A stretch of 64,000 bases of DNA, from NCBI GenBank assembly GCA_013423325.1, contig BLJB01000209.1:22138-86137 (forward strand). The letters run 5' to 3'. The notes below the pieces were generated by a model, which saw nothing but the letters and a program-made list of their open reading frames with translations, was not told the origin of the DNA and searched no databases. This document shows positions 21,799-33,847 of the stretch, one piece after another. Origin of the DNA: Usnea hakonensis. Its lineage: Eukaryota; Ascomycota; Lecanoromycetes; Lecanorales; Parmeliaceae. The stretch's first letter is position 1. Each line of letters opens with the position of its first letter. The position numbers and the translations under genes were made by a program.

Positions 21799-24700
21799 AT
21801 GCCCGAGCTCTCAGACTTTCTAGTGGGACAGACGGTCGAGCTCTTAAATGGCGTTAAAGCAACTGTCCAATTCGTCGGTACCACCCACTTCGCTCCTGGG
21901 GACTGGATCGGAATAGAGCTGGAAGATGCATCCGGCAAAAATGATGGAGCTGTACAGGGCAAACGTTATTTCGATTGCCCGCCGGGGCACGGCATGTTTA
22001 TCAGACCTTCCGTTCCCAAGATCACCGACGAGTCTACCCCAAGACCGACCCCACGACCGAATGGCAAGGCAAACGGGGCCGCAACAAAAGGGGGACCGCC
22101 GAGTATGGGTATCGGAGGTGCCAGAAAGCAAAGTGTACTGGATCCAACTGCTACGAAGAGGCAGAGCATCAATTCGGGGAGCCCTACGCCTGCAGTGAGG
22201 CCTGGACCTGTATCAAGGTTGGGGGCAAGTGCTCTTGGGAAAACCCTCCAGCATTGTGTGTCTGTACTGACTGATCCAAGTCTCCAAATAAATCTCCTAC
22301 CAAGCAGCTCGTCTCGTCCACCTCTAGCAAGTCTATTTCAGTAGATACCACGGCTCCGACTACAGCCCGAAAGTCGATGCTTTCTCCTACAAAGCGGGCT
22401 TCAACTGGTCCTGCGCCTAGGGCGTCACGGCCTTCTATAGCAGGTACTATGAATGGCTCCGTAAAACCTTCTAGCCAAGCATCTTCATCTTTATCTCGAG
22501 GGCCTTCCAATAGGCTTTCAATGCGTCCAGCTACAAAAGAAGGGCTTGGATCCGTCAGCGGGGAGAGCCAACATAGCATAAACAGTATTCAAGAATCACC
22601 CGCAGAGTCTCCAGATTTTGAATCGCTCTCACCGCCGCCAGTGTCTGGGTCTGAGGATGATCGGTCAAAAGAGGCCGTTATTTCGCCATCATCCCAAGCT
22701 TCAGGTCTTAGTCTTCCTGCCTCAAGTCGCGGGAGGTCTCCCCCTTTTCCTAGCCAACGCCCTCCAACTGCAGGCACTGCGTCTCAAAGAGAGGTTGAGG
22801 ACCTAAAGACTAAGCTACGATTGATCGAAAAGAAGCGCACGGAGGATAGAGAGAAATTGAAGACCCTCGAGAAGGTCCAAGCCGACCGAGACAGGTTTGA
22901 AGGGATCATAGCGAAAATGCAGTTGAAGTATCAGCCGCAACAGCACGAAGTAGCCGAATTGAGAAAACGGCTCAAAGAAGAGGAGGCCAAGTACAAGGCT
23001 CTGGAGTCGCAGCAAGCTGAGAATGACTCGCTCAACGAGATGGCTACTCTTGATCGAGAGATGGCTGAGGAAACAGCAGAAAACCTGAAGACTGAACTGG
23101 AATCCCTACGGCAAAAACATGAAGAGCTTGAACTCGAATTAGAGGTACTTCGAGAAGAAAATGAGGAGCTTGGAAAGGAGATGAGCCCGGAAGAGAAGAC
23201 GAGTCAGGGTTGGCTCCAAAAGGAGAGAGAAACGGAGCGTTACCGAGAGGCTCTGGTACGACTAAGAGACGTAACGCAGCAACAGGAAGGGAACCTGAGG
23301 AAACAAATCGTTGAACTTGAGCAAGATCTGGAAGACCTGAATAAGGTCAAAAGCGAGCATATGCATACAAAGGAGAAGCTCTTGCAATCGGAGTCTATTG
23401 TTGTGGAGCTGCGTGAACAGCTGGACACTGCCCTTGGAGCCGAGGAGATCATTGAGGAGCTAACGGAAAAGAACATGGTGTTATCCGAGCGAATAGATGA
23501 GATGAGACAGACTATCGAGGACCTTGAGAGCTTGAAGGAGCTCAATGACGAGCTTGAAATCAATCATACAGAGACCGAGAGGCAGCTCCAGAATGAGGTC
23601 GACTATAACGAGGCCTTGCTTGCCGAGGAGGCAAAGAAGCTAGCCACCCGGGATGGAACGATCCAAGATCTCGAGTACACAGTCACGCGTTTCCGCGATC
23701 TAGTCACCAACATGCAAAGTGATCTTCAAGACATGAGGGCTTCGCGACATATCTCCGAGACGGAAGCCAATGAGCTCAGCAGTCGTTCCAGAGCGATGAT
23801 GGATCTCAACATGCGCTTACAGGTCTCTGCATCGAAAGCTCAAGTCAAAGCTATTGATCTGGAGCTTGGCAGGATGGATGCCCAAGAGTCTTTGGAACAT
23901 CTGGCGATCGTGCAGCTATTCCTCCCTGAATCATATAAGGGCGAACGCGACTCTGTGCAATCACTCCTACGCTTTAGGCGAATTAGGTTCAAGTCGACCA
24001 TGATGCACCATTTCGTCAAAGAAAGAATGCACGGCCAAGCAACGCCTAGCCAGGAAGACGACATTTTCACGTGCTGCGATATCCTGGATAAATTGACTTG
24101 GGTCTCGTTAACGTGCGATCGCTTCATCAACAGCATAGAGACGTGCGATCTGGAAGCTTTCAAGAGGATTGGTGCTGCTTCGTACGAGCTTGAGCCCGTC
24201 GAACGTGCCTTTAATGTGTGGATTGATGGCCTGAAAAGAGACGATCTCAAAGCCAGCCAATGCGCCAACGAGCTGCAGCGGTCCATTGCACTCATGTCGC
24301 ATCTTGCTGAAATTCACATTGGCAAGGACCTATCGCACTACGCTAACGAAGTTCACATGCGGGCTACCATGATGCAAAGCTTTTTGGAGAACTCTGCTAG
24401 CGCACTGTCTCACATGAAATTGATATCTGAAGCTAAGATTCCTAGAACCAGCATTGAGAGCGATGAAGAAAATACAGACTATGAAGAGTTTCTGCGGAAG
24501 ATGGATGCATTGATTTCGCAGACCCGCAGTGCAAAGGTCATCAGCAGCAAGTCCATTCATCATTTGCAAGAGCTGCAGTCCAGATCGCTTACCCTCGAGC
24601 CTTCAACTGCCAATACGGCGGAGACTTCCGAGAATGCCGCATCTGAGTTCGCCTCCATCATCCGTACGGCAGGCATAAATACACTGCATCTCCTCACGGA

Positions 24701-25805
24701 AGAAGCTCGCAGTGTTCCTGTCTCGTACGAGGTTTTACTAGATCAGTTGCCGTTCTCCTCGCTAGCCACAAAACTACACTCTACTATTGGGCAGCTACAG
24801 ACTTTCTATAACCTTGCAAGCAGTCTGACCCAGACCGTCGAGTTCCCTTCGCCACCTCCACCACCGCCTTGGCAATCGCTTGCTCAAAACTTGCGGGCTG
24901 CCACCGCTGATCTGGTGTTACGAGAAACGGAGCTTGAACGGTTGAGGGATGAAATGACTGAAAAGAACACCACCCTCGCTATGAAAGAAAGGCTTACTGA
25001 AGAAATGAGCGTCAAAGTCGAGGTCCTCGAAAAGCGTGTCGGTGAATTTGGCGGACGAAGGGAGAAAGTCAGAGAGCTAGAGACCAATGTCGAAGCTGCG
25101 GCCTTTAGGGAAAAGGACCTCCTCGGCAAGCTCGCAAATCTCCAAAATGAGCTTCGCAGTCTTGAAGCACAACGTGAGAAATGGAAGCAGGTCCCTCAAG
25201 ACGCAGCGCCAATGCCAATACCCAACCAGACACCGCCTACTACCACTTCCCAAGCCTCTCTCCGCCAGATCGAAAACCTCAAAACCGAAATCAAAGCTTT
25301 GCAGTCATCCATCCGCTACCTCCGCTCAGCCTCCTACGATCACAATCTCTCCTCCTCACACACCTTCCTCTCAACACCAATCGCTTCTCGTACCCCCTCC
25401 ACTCCACCACCCTTCCAAACCGAAGCCAAAGACGTCCTCAAGGAAATGCTCACCCTCGTCTCTCAGCCCCACAATCAAATCGTCCGCTTACACCCCCGCG
25501 ATAAAGCAGATCGCCTCCGCTGGAGACCGGCTTGTGAGACGAGTCGGTGGAAAGTGCAGAGGCAGAAAGAGGAGTGGGAGGAGTGGAGGGAGTGGAGGGA
25601 TGGGGTGGCGAGGAAGGCGGTGATTGGTGTGAGGGAGAGGGAGAGGAGGTCGGAGGCGAGAAGTAGGAATGCAAGGGATCCGCTGGTCCAATCTTTACCG
25701 GCTAAGATGGGTGATGGAAAGTTGCTGAAGCTTGTGAGGGATGGGGAGCAAGATAAGTTAGAGGAAGAAGAAGAAGAAGAAGGGTTGGGCTTAGAGGGGG
25801 TTTAG
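21799..25805 (+). CDS. NIP100: Dynactin p150-Glued large subunit
   Basis: Links cytoplasmic dynein to microtubules and cargo; relatives are yeast Nip100, Neurospora ro-3 and Aspergillus nudM. Exons 21799-22257 and 22308-25805 give 1318 residues. The 50-nt intron has a TACTGAC branch site and AAGCAG acceptor; its donor GTGTCT is imperfect but is the only phase-0 choice I found. Residues about 6-72 form a CAP-Gly domain with GKNDG and the RYFDCPPGHGMF groove motif. A Ser/Pro/Lys-rich basic linker follows (about 75-300), then long heptad-rich coiled coils (about 300-620), the dynactin p150 core (about 640-960), a second coiled coil, and an acidic tail (EEEEEEEG) ending at the stop. Length matches the family. 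No sign of truncation. Confidence 0.93.
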
Positions 25806-26188
25806 TACGTTATTGTGGTTTGTGTGATGATCTCTGGGGTGGGTGGGTCTTTATATTGCAGTTAGATTGATACCCTCTAGCCGTTCCCCGTTTTTCTTTT
25901 TTTTGATTGATTGATCGGAGCTGCTGCTGCTATACACTCACGGTTTCGACATCATCTTCGTTCTGTGGTTGTTGTATGGCTTGCTGTGTAGACTCTTGAG
26001 CTGGCTGAAGCTGAGTAAGATAGATGCATTGCAAGATATCTTGCGAATTAGCTATTCGTAATAATCAGACACGTCGCTGCGTCGCTTCGAGGAAGAAAAG
26101 AAGGAAACTGTGATGCGTTCCCCACAATTGTCACATTTCTCAAACTCTTGTCCTTTATCAAATACACATCCATCCATCCATCCACCCC
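25806..26188. other. Convergent intergenic spacer
   Basis: 383 bp between the 3' ends of the dynactin gene and the Zn2Cys6 regulator gene. It contains T-rich tracts and no gene. Confidence 0.4.
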
Positions 26189-28045
26189 TCACTCCCCATG
26201 CCCAGGCGCCAACCCCCCAGCATCCACCGCCCTCCCCCCCCTCCCATTCATCTTCCCCACCTCCCTCGCATACCCCAACCCCGACCCCTCCACCAGCTGC
26301 TGATACGTGCGCAAACACCAGTCCAGTTCCTCCCCCGGCGTCCGCCTCAGCGACAGCAGCGCCGCCCGCAGCGCGAACAGGCTCTTTTGCGGGCCCAGCA
26401 CGCCCATGCTGTCGTGTAGGCAGTACGGCATAGAGCGGATGATGTTGGTGGCGTTTTCTAAGCGGCCGGCGTCGCCGTGCTGGAGGAGTAGGTGGCGGGC
26501 TGTCTGCGATAGGTTAGGGACGCTGTGGTGGTGATGGTGGTGGTGGTGGTTGTCTTTTTGGTCAGGTTGGATGAGGGCGTGGGAGGAGAGGATGGAGGCG
26601 CAGAGGAGGGCGACGGTGTTGCTGAGGGCTATTTTGCAGCCCCAGAAGGTGGTGGTCAGGTGCGCGGTTCGGAGGTCGGGGAATGAGAAGGGGGAGCGGT
26701 TGGTTGGGGGGAGGATGGCGGTGGTGGTGTGGTCAAGGCCGTCGTTTGGTGGGGTGAGCCAGTGGAGTGGTGTTGGGGAGTGACGGGCGAAGTCTTGATG
26801 CCAGAGGCTGAATGTGGCGTCTAGGGCGGAGCAACGGCGCAGGTATTTGGCGAGTAGGGAGCTTGGCGCGTCGGGACTGAGGAGGTTTGCTTTGTCAATG
26901 TCTTCGAATAGAGCGGCTAGAGCGAAGCCGTGGTCGTTGAGTCTTTGGGAGAAATCTTTTCTTGGATGTGGCTCTTTTAGTCTCTCGTCTAAAGGTCGCG
27001 TGCCCCATTCCGGGTGCCCCAGGGGAGACGCTTTACGATTCTGTATGGCTTGCATCATCTACGAACAATCCTTAGATCTGAAATGATTACAGCTTCAGCT
27101 AATACGTACCGCCGAGAGACGAACCGACTCCAGGAGTGCGTACCCAAAGGCAGAGCGATGGCGATCGGGACCCCGAAGGAGCATCAGACGTGTCACACCA
27201 TTCGTATGACCGTTCCATCCAGCTATCGAGTTATTCGTAGGCTCACAAAACTGTCCGGTCTCACTCAGCTCCACATCAAGCGCAAGCTTTCCAAACAAGG
27301 TGCCTACCTCGTAAATGGAGAGGATGTTCCCAGAAGCCAGCGTTTCGTCTTGCCACATGGTACTCTCATCGTAGAGAGCCTTCTGGATCACTTGCAACGC
27401 TTGGCCGTATAGTGCTCTCCCACCAAGAGTAAGCGCATTATCACGATGAATCCAGCCTAGTCTGGACATGGCCAAAGCTTTCAGGGATAAGCGTAAGGCT
27501 GGCGAAGGGTCTGGGAGGCTTAGTGCTTGTTGGAGCCAAGGGACTTGACAGCCGCTTTGGGCGCTCTGCTGTGGAGACCAGTGTTCCCAAAAGGTGGAAA
27601 TCAGCTGCGCTTCATAAGCTGCGGCATGCCTGGGTTGGAGTGGCACATGGTCTGGGACTGGCTTTTGAATACGTGGATAGCTACTCTGCTGTACGACTCT
27701 GGGTGCAGCGAACGATGGCATGAAAGGGACCGACGATAATACGAGTAGTTTATCTTGCGGTCGTTTTGCTTCTTCGAATGGTTCTCGTTTCACAATACCT
27801 TCTTTGGTGCGATTGATGAAGACGGGATAGCGGGCATAACCCTCACACACCCTCCCACCATCGAGACATCTCCGGCAAAACGGTTGCTGAAGATCACACT
27901 ATGTATCATGTATGATGTGAGCGAGAAGGGAGCTAGGTATGCTTGGCTCTAACGTGAAAAGTGATGCAGGATGACATCTTCATACCTTCTTTCTGCGTCG
28001 GCGGCAGGTGAGACAAGCTTTCGATTTTCTTGCTACACCAACCAT
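26189..28045 (-). CDS. Zn2Cys6 fungal transcription factor
   Basis: Exons from the start: 27986-28045, 27110-27898, 26189-27058 (introns GTATGA..TAG and GTACGT..TAG), giving 572 residues. The first exon boundary falls inside the zinc cluster. Spliced, it reads CX2CX6CX6CX2CX6C from residue 10 (CLTCRRRRKK joined to CDLQQPFCRR), the canonical binuclear cluster with a basic linker. The rest resembles the helical fungal-specific regulatory domain (Fungal_trans_2/DUF3468 type), with ALRLSLKALAMSRLG and HTNGVTRLMLLRGP. A run of eight histidines coded by a CAC repeat interrupts the C-terminal half. Target genes are unknown; it is flanked by dynactin and a gene-poor stretch rather than by a cluster. 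The ATG at 28045 gives the typical MVGV-RKSKAC start. Confidence 0.9.
26525..26551. repeat. Trinucleotide repeat coding eight histidines
   Basis: A GTG/GTGATG run on the plus strand encodes His8 in the transcription factor on the minus strand. Likely polymorphic in length. Confidence 0.85.
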
Positions 28046-29749
28046 TCTTTACATATCGACCCGGCTGAGGCTATATCCGTTTCAATCCATCTGAGGATGA
28101 TTATGATTATTCTTTGGGTTATGGGTACGAGATGACCTCGCTAGGTTTTTATAACTCCATAAAGATACAAGGGCAGTGGAGGCTGAAAGAGCGGTAGGCA
28201 TTGTCAGCTTTGGGCTTATTATTAGAAGTGTAAGATGTGATTGCCAACACATTATTGGGGCATCTTGACGATGATGGTGCATCGATGCTTCCATCCGAGG
28301 ATCCTCCGTGCTGCCCCCTCAGCCCTATCAAGTCAGACTAAAGAATTTACGCTAAGCTATATTTGGGTCTGAAGTCGCGCGACTTCAGGGATTGGCCTTG
28401 GCATGCAAAAAGCTTGGCACATCACTCGCTCAAGCCTAATGCGAAGTAGTCTCGTAGTGTAGCCAAAGGGACCCTGCCAATTGACAACCTGGACATCCCT
28501 CAGACTTGTATAGGTAAGGTATGTTGATCTCAACTTCCGCAAAGCGGCAACGCTTGCTAGTCACAGAGGGGGAAGAGTATTCAAGATACGCATGATTAAG
28601 GCGTGCCTTCATCCCTTTCAGCAATCGCAGCCTACCTTAACCTAGCCTCGCACCTCTCGCAACAACTTTGATACCTTAAGGCCCAATAGTCATCATGAGC
28701 ATTCATGTTTGAGCTCTTCCAACAACCTTCTGATCCCCCTTCTCACATGCATTCAAGTCCTCCCCATGCCTTATCGCCCTCTGATAAGCTCTGAGTGTCT
28801 CCTCCACATTCTCAATCTCATCGTCTTCCCAGTCCGCCACCATCGGTCTGCGCTCATCATCGCTCTCCCTCACTAAAGTGTTTTAATCTACCTGCGCTTT
28901 TGCAATATCGCCGTGAATATCAACCAAACGCGATGAATGCAAAATATAGTATTCCGGCACCTTGTCTATCGGAGCCCTGGACAGTATGGCTCCGTATGCA
29001 ACGTTTTGCTCCAATGGACGGAGATGCGTTATCAGGATCGGTATCTGAGTGACCTTGACCTTGAATCTGCAGCCTTCGTCATAGCACGGGCGTTAGCATT
29101 TATTCATCACATACTTATCCGATTCTCGTTCCCAGTCGCCTCTGAACCTCTTTCTTCCCAGTTCCTTTCCTGGTGCCACAGACGCGGCGAGTATTGGACA
29201 TCTCAAGAGTGAATCTGGGATTGAATATGTTTTGAAATCCAGAGCTATTTCGGACGGAGAAGCTGTTGGTGAATCGAGTTTCGTGGATAGGCTTGTTGTC
29301 TGGAAGAGGTTTTCTGGATTCACCATATCGCATTCTGGTCTTAAAAATATAGTGATGATGCGTGCAAGCAGCCTACCTGCTCGCACCCTTCAATGGCGGT
29401 GTATGCGGCCATTCGCTTACGCTGTTTGATGGCGATGGTGGGGGTGGATACTGAGATGCCATGCGTGTTTGGTACGTATTGAGTTGCTGCAATTGCTGAT
29501 TCCGAGAAGGTGATCCGGATATTGCCTACAACCCTTCCCTGTTGACTCGATTCTTCAAAGCAAAAGAGTGGGTCTGAGGCTGATTCGTTCCAGCCAAGAC
29601 AGAAATACTGCAATAAAAAAGGGCATCCAGAAATGGCAGTTGAAAAATACGCACCGGAAAATATTGCAATAAAAATTGCCCTCATCATCCCTTCTCATCT
29701 TCCCTCTCTACACAACATCACCAACCGTCCACCTAACAAATCGCCTCAA
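28046..29749. other. Gene-poor region
   Basis: 1.7 kb. Several frames of 60-115 codons are present on both strands, none with convincing composition. Motif copies TAGGTAAGGTAT (28511-28522), CCTACCTTAACC (28631-28642) and ATACCTTAAG (28671-28680) lie here. An unrecognised multi-exon gene cannot be excluded. Confidence 0.5.
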
Positions 29750-30172
29750 ATGGAAAGACAAACAATGACAACACCCCTCCCTGCCCCCGGCAAATCCACC
29801 ACGATCACCGATGAGGGTAATCACAACGCCCTTCTCACCGAAATCCACCAAATAATCGACGACTTCATCACCTGGCTGTTAGCCTTATGCATCGAAATAG
29901 CATTCTTCGTCGCACTTTTGGGGCAATGGATCTGGATGGGACTGATGGTGTGGTGGCGGTGCACGGTGGTGCTGCTGTTTGCCTTGCTGGTGGTACTGGG
30001 GGTGAATGTGCTGTCGTTATCGCTGCTGGGGATCGGGGTGAGGTGGATCTATAATTGTGTGACGGAGATGCAGAGGGAGAATGAAAGGGAGAGGTTTTGG
30101 GCGGTGAGGGGAAGGGGGAGGAAAAGAGAGAGAGGCAGAGAGGATACTGGGAGCGCGCATCGAGGGGATTGA
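29750..30172 (+). CDS. Small predicted membrane protein
   Basis: About 140 residues from the ATG at 29750. A short polar N-terminus rich in Thr/Pro is followed by two or three hydrophobic segments (residues about 40-105, very rich in Leu, Val, Trp), then a strongly basic, Arg-rich tail. I do not recognise a family. An upstream in-frame codon at 29633 would extend it by 39 residues with no clear gain. The coherent hydrophobic block supports a real gene, but the single short exon and the low-complexity tail keep confidence low. Confidence 0.4.
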   Translation: MERQTMTTPLPAPGKSTTITDEGNHNALLTEIHQIIDDFITWLLALCIEIAFFVALLGQWIWMGLMVWWRCTVVLLFALLVVLGVNVLSLSLLGIGVRWIYNCVTEMQRENERERFWAVRGRGRKRERGREDTGSAHRGD

Positions 30173-31561
30173 ACAGTGGGAAGGTGTGAGTGGCGGCTTT
30201 ATCTTGGGCTTGTGGCGAAGTTTGGAGCCTGATTCGAAATGTGGATCTTTTGAATTGGGGAATGTCGTTGTTGTTGATACAATGTCGGACCATTAAAGAC
30301 TGTTGAAAGATAATGATCTTCGAACTTTCCCCGTTGATTCACCCTTTTTCACACTCATCTTCCCCTGTATCGAAATCCGCACCGCAACATGTGCACACTT
30401 GCAATGAATGCATGTCTGATAAGCTCCGACAGCCAGTAGATCTGGATAAAGCCATTCTTTTCTCTTTTCTCCGTTGGGTAGGAATGTCAAAAGAGAACTG
30501 AGCCCGAATCTACTTCCTTTGTAATTGTCCACCTACTCAGCTAGGAGCCATACTACTTTGGGCTAGCGACATCACACTAACCGACACTATTTCTTCAGCA
30601 ATCTCCAATCATTCCTCCCCCTCACCACACCCTCACCCCGAACAACCACACACACATCCCCCACACCATCGCCAGCCTACCACACCGTCCATCCTTCCGC
30701 CAATAGCACCCACTTCCCGCAAAGAGCCATACGCACTAAATTAAATATGTATACCCTGCCTCACCCTGCGCTGGAAGGGAAATTTGATATATTGGGGATC
30801 TAGTGTGGAAGAGGGGATTGGTGGAGGAGATGAGGAAGGCGTTTAAGAGCTGAGGTGGCGTTTGGGGGCGATGTGTGAAGGATTGGGTGGATGGAGGATA
30901 TCGGGAAAGGCTGATGGGAGAGTGGTGCAGATTGGGGCGGAGGTGGGAAGATCGGGATAAATGGAAGAAATGGAATACAAGTTGTGGGGAAAGCAACGAC
31001 AGACGCCTACTGTCAATCGTTCTGGTAAGCTCTTGCCAATCTCGAGCAAGGAGCGAAAAGCCAGAGTAGCTTACTCTCTAAGAGTAGACCCAGGCCTTCC
31101 TACGATATCTATAGCGGCGTATCCTCACTATCATCAAGTCTGCACGAGGATCCTACCCAAGGACTAGACATTTCTTTGCTTGCGAGATGGCAGACTCGAA
31201 CGGGGCAAGACTATTGGGGAGGTTGGAAGAGGATGGGACAATGGTCCTCCTCCAAGGGATGGATACCACAAGGGATAAAGAGGCCTTTCTGCAGCTAGGA
31301 ACGACCATGTCCTCTTTGTTCGTCTAGTACTGTATTTTCAACAATTCGGATCTTCCAATACGTGTTGGATGTCTTGCGATCGAACAACAAGATTCTTCCT
31401 GGTGTTGTCTTCAATAACCTTCTGGCCGTCAACACAAACCCCGGAGCTCTTGTTTATTCCTGGTGTCTTCAAGGTGTTGTCAACAGGGTTTACCATGATT
31501 ATGATTATATTTCACAAAACACCAGGATGACATCTACAACAACGCCTGAATCTGGTCCAAG
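30173..31561. other. Gene-poor region
   Basis: 1.4 kb with no supportable gene. The stretch 30590-30720 is C-rich and Pro-coding in several frames, which explains the open frames seen there. Confidence 0.4.
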
Positions 31562-32407
31562 ATGCAAGAACCCCAGTCTCGGTCACGCAAAGAGATCTTA
31601 CAAGCGGAAGCACGGGCGACCCAACATAGATTGGGACTTGAGAACTCGCCATCGAGATGGCAAGGTGGACAGGATGGCTGGTGCTGGGGGAAAAAGTATA
31701 TCAAGGCACAGAATTCGAAGGCTTGGCCGATGAGATTGGTGGGGGTCAACAGCTGGCCTACCAAGATATCTACCTTACCGCCCCAGGCACAGCTCATGGC
31801 GTACGAAAAACTTTCGAAGACCTCGAGACCGGATCAAGATGCCGCGTACTACAATTTACACTGCCAGCAGCTCAACAACGTTCGGTGCAGGATTGCTTAT
31901 CAGCTGTCAATCCACAAAAAGGAGAACCAGCAATTCCAACAAATGTTTCGGTCCTTCATCGTGCGCAAGGACAGATCTATCACGTCGACAGAACTGAAGA
32001 AAAAAGCGCACAAGAACTTCCATGCACGTGAATCACAACGAGCCTTCGCGAGAGGCTTGGAAGTGCTGATAGAGAAGTGCGAGGTTCGACTGCAGAAGAA
32101 TAAGGATTTCACACCTGGAGATTGGCGGTCGTATAAAGAGAGGCCGAGATGGGCCGATGGTAGGAGAGGCTGGACTGGGTTGAAACCGGAGGAAATTGAA
32201 AATCGCAATGTCAAAGCCGCTAAAGGCGATGGACATGGCCTGACGGAAATAAGAAGTGAGAAGTTGCAAGCAGGATTAAGGGCACGATATGCGAGGATCT
32301 TCCCAAAGGCAGCGGACAGAAGACTTGCACCTTCTGCCTCTGGGCACAGAGAAGGAGAAGGTGTGCGGGCAGCGCGCCAGAAGCCGGCCAAGGTGATACT
32401 CTCTTAG
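31562..32407 (+). CDS. Hypothetical basic protein
   Basis: Single open frame of 281 residues, starting at the ATG at 31562 and ending in TAG at 32405. It is rich in Lys, Arg, Gln and Glu, with predicted helical stretches (residues about 95-190) and few hydrophobic runs; no signal peptide or membrane segment. No motif is recognised. An overlapping frame of 124 codons in +1 is weaker. Real-gene status rests on length and even composition only; the first 60 residues could belong to a leader or an unrecognised intron. Confidence 0.45.
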   Translation: MQEPQSRSRKEILQAEARATQHRLGLENSPSRWQGGQDGWCWGKKYIKAQNSKAWPMRLVGVNSWPTKISTLPPQAQLMAYEKLSKTSRPDQDAAYYNLHCQQLNNVRCRIAYQLSIHKKENQQFQQMFRSFIVRKDRSITSTELKKKAHKNFHARESQRAFARGLEVLIEKCEVRLQKNKDFTPGDWRSYKERPRWADGRRGWTGLKPEEIENRNVKAAKGDGHGLTEIRSEKLQAGLRARYARIFPKAADRRLAPSASGHREGEGVRAARQKPAKVILS

Positions 32408-33847
32408 ACTCCTACTTAGCCCTCGGAGAGAGTGCGGTAGATTGAGACTAGAAAGTGATGAAGAGATAGATACTTCTCAATATGTAGGCAAGACTTTGGA
32501 CACGTCTCGTGCAAATTATCCAGGGCAGATGGCTCGGTGCACATACAAAGGTGCAGCATACAATCATGATGCATGGGCATAGGAGCAGAGAGAATAATGA
32601 AAGTAATGGTTTTGTGATTTTTGAATCCTGTTTAATAACGGCCTTTTGTGGGCCCGATGAGATAAGGTGCAGATTGCGAGATCGGAGGCTGTGCAGACTC
32701 CACAAACTCTTACTCTCCGTATCATCCTTCATATCTTCTCACTCCCAAGGACCTCAATTGATGAAATACCCATTCCACTTCTGATTGACCAGAAAGACAC
32801 ATTGGAGCCTTGTGGTAGCATAGGTGCTGGAGCTGGAGCCGGAGCCCTGAAGCGAGGATGGTAGGGCAAGCGGCAGCCCCAACGGGGAGAGCGCGCTCCT
32901 CAACGACAACATATTCCATGAGCAATGTCAGTCCATGCTTTCTTCGCCTTCCTCTTCTCCTCTTCTCTTCTTCTTTCTCTTTCTCATCTCTCGTTCTGCC
33001 ACTCCTTTGTCGGTGTTCTTGAAGCTGGTTCGATCTTCGGAGATATCTCCGCTGCCATGATTTATGCGGGCAGTGGCGATGGAGATTGGACCTCCCATGG
33101 AGCGGAAAGGCACGAGACTGGTTTCCAAGATTGCATGCAATGGGGTGTGGCTGTTGGGGTGTGCCTGCGTATGGACGCATTCAATAATGTGTGGTGGTGC
33201 TACTGGTTGCCGGCCTCCCCTGTCACGCTCAGTGGTGGCTTAACCGAAAGACAGCACATGGCTCTCCAATGGTAACCCCCTTCAACTGGAATGCCATCTC
33301 TGCGAATCTCCTGGTTTTTGTACTATTACAAACTTGGCCCAATGGCTCAAGTCATTTCCCTTTTCTTGGTCTTGCTGAGGGGTAGACCTTCTATTTGCGG
33401 ACCAGCGGGTTTTTTTTGGGCATGGGGGTCGGGCGCGGACAAATTTCGGCACAAAGAATTCAATAATACATCGTTCGTTATTTTCATTTTCCCATCTGTT
33501 TACGGAACATCTGGCATTCACCAATACTGTCCATATCGGAAGGTCACACCCAGGGATCAGATGGTATTGCTATACGGCCGCCCGGGACTGCAGGCTGACA
33601 GAAAGAGCCTTGTGCTACATGGGTTTTATCATTCGCCCTTGCTGTATTCTCAATCAAACGCAGCTTCCCTGGCCATCTGCATCTGCTCTCAACACAATTT
33701 TCCAAGCAGACCTTGCTTGAATGGCTGTCTATTTCATTCTCTTACCTGTCACAAACATTTATCATCAATTTAATCTCGTCTCTGAAACATTGTCTTTTAT
33801 CATCATTTGTACCTCGTGAAGCACGCGACCAGCGTCAACGACCCACC
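32408..33847. other. Intergenic, PFKFB upstream region
   Basis: 1.4 kb. Its right part (33600-33847) is pyrimidine-rich, as in fungal promoters and leaders of highly expressed genes. The translation start of the next gene sits in a good context (CCACCATGG). Frames here look like noise; the K/E/R-rich minus-strand frame over 32930-33140 is the complement of a CT-rich tract. Confidence 0.45.
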
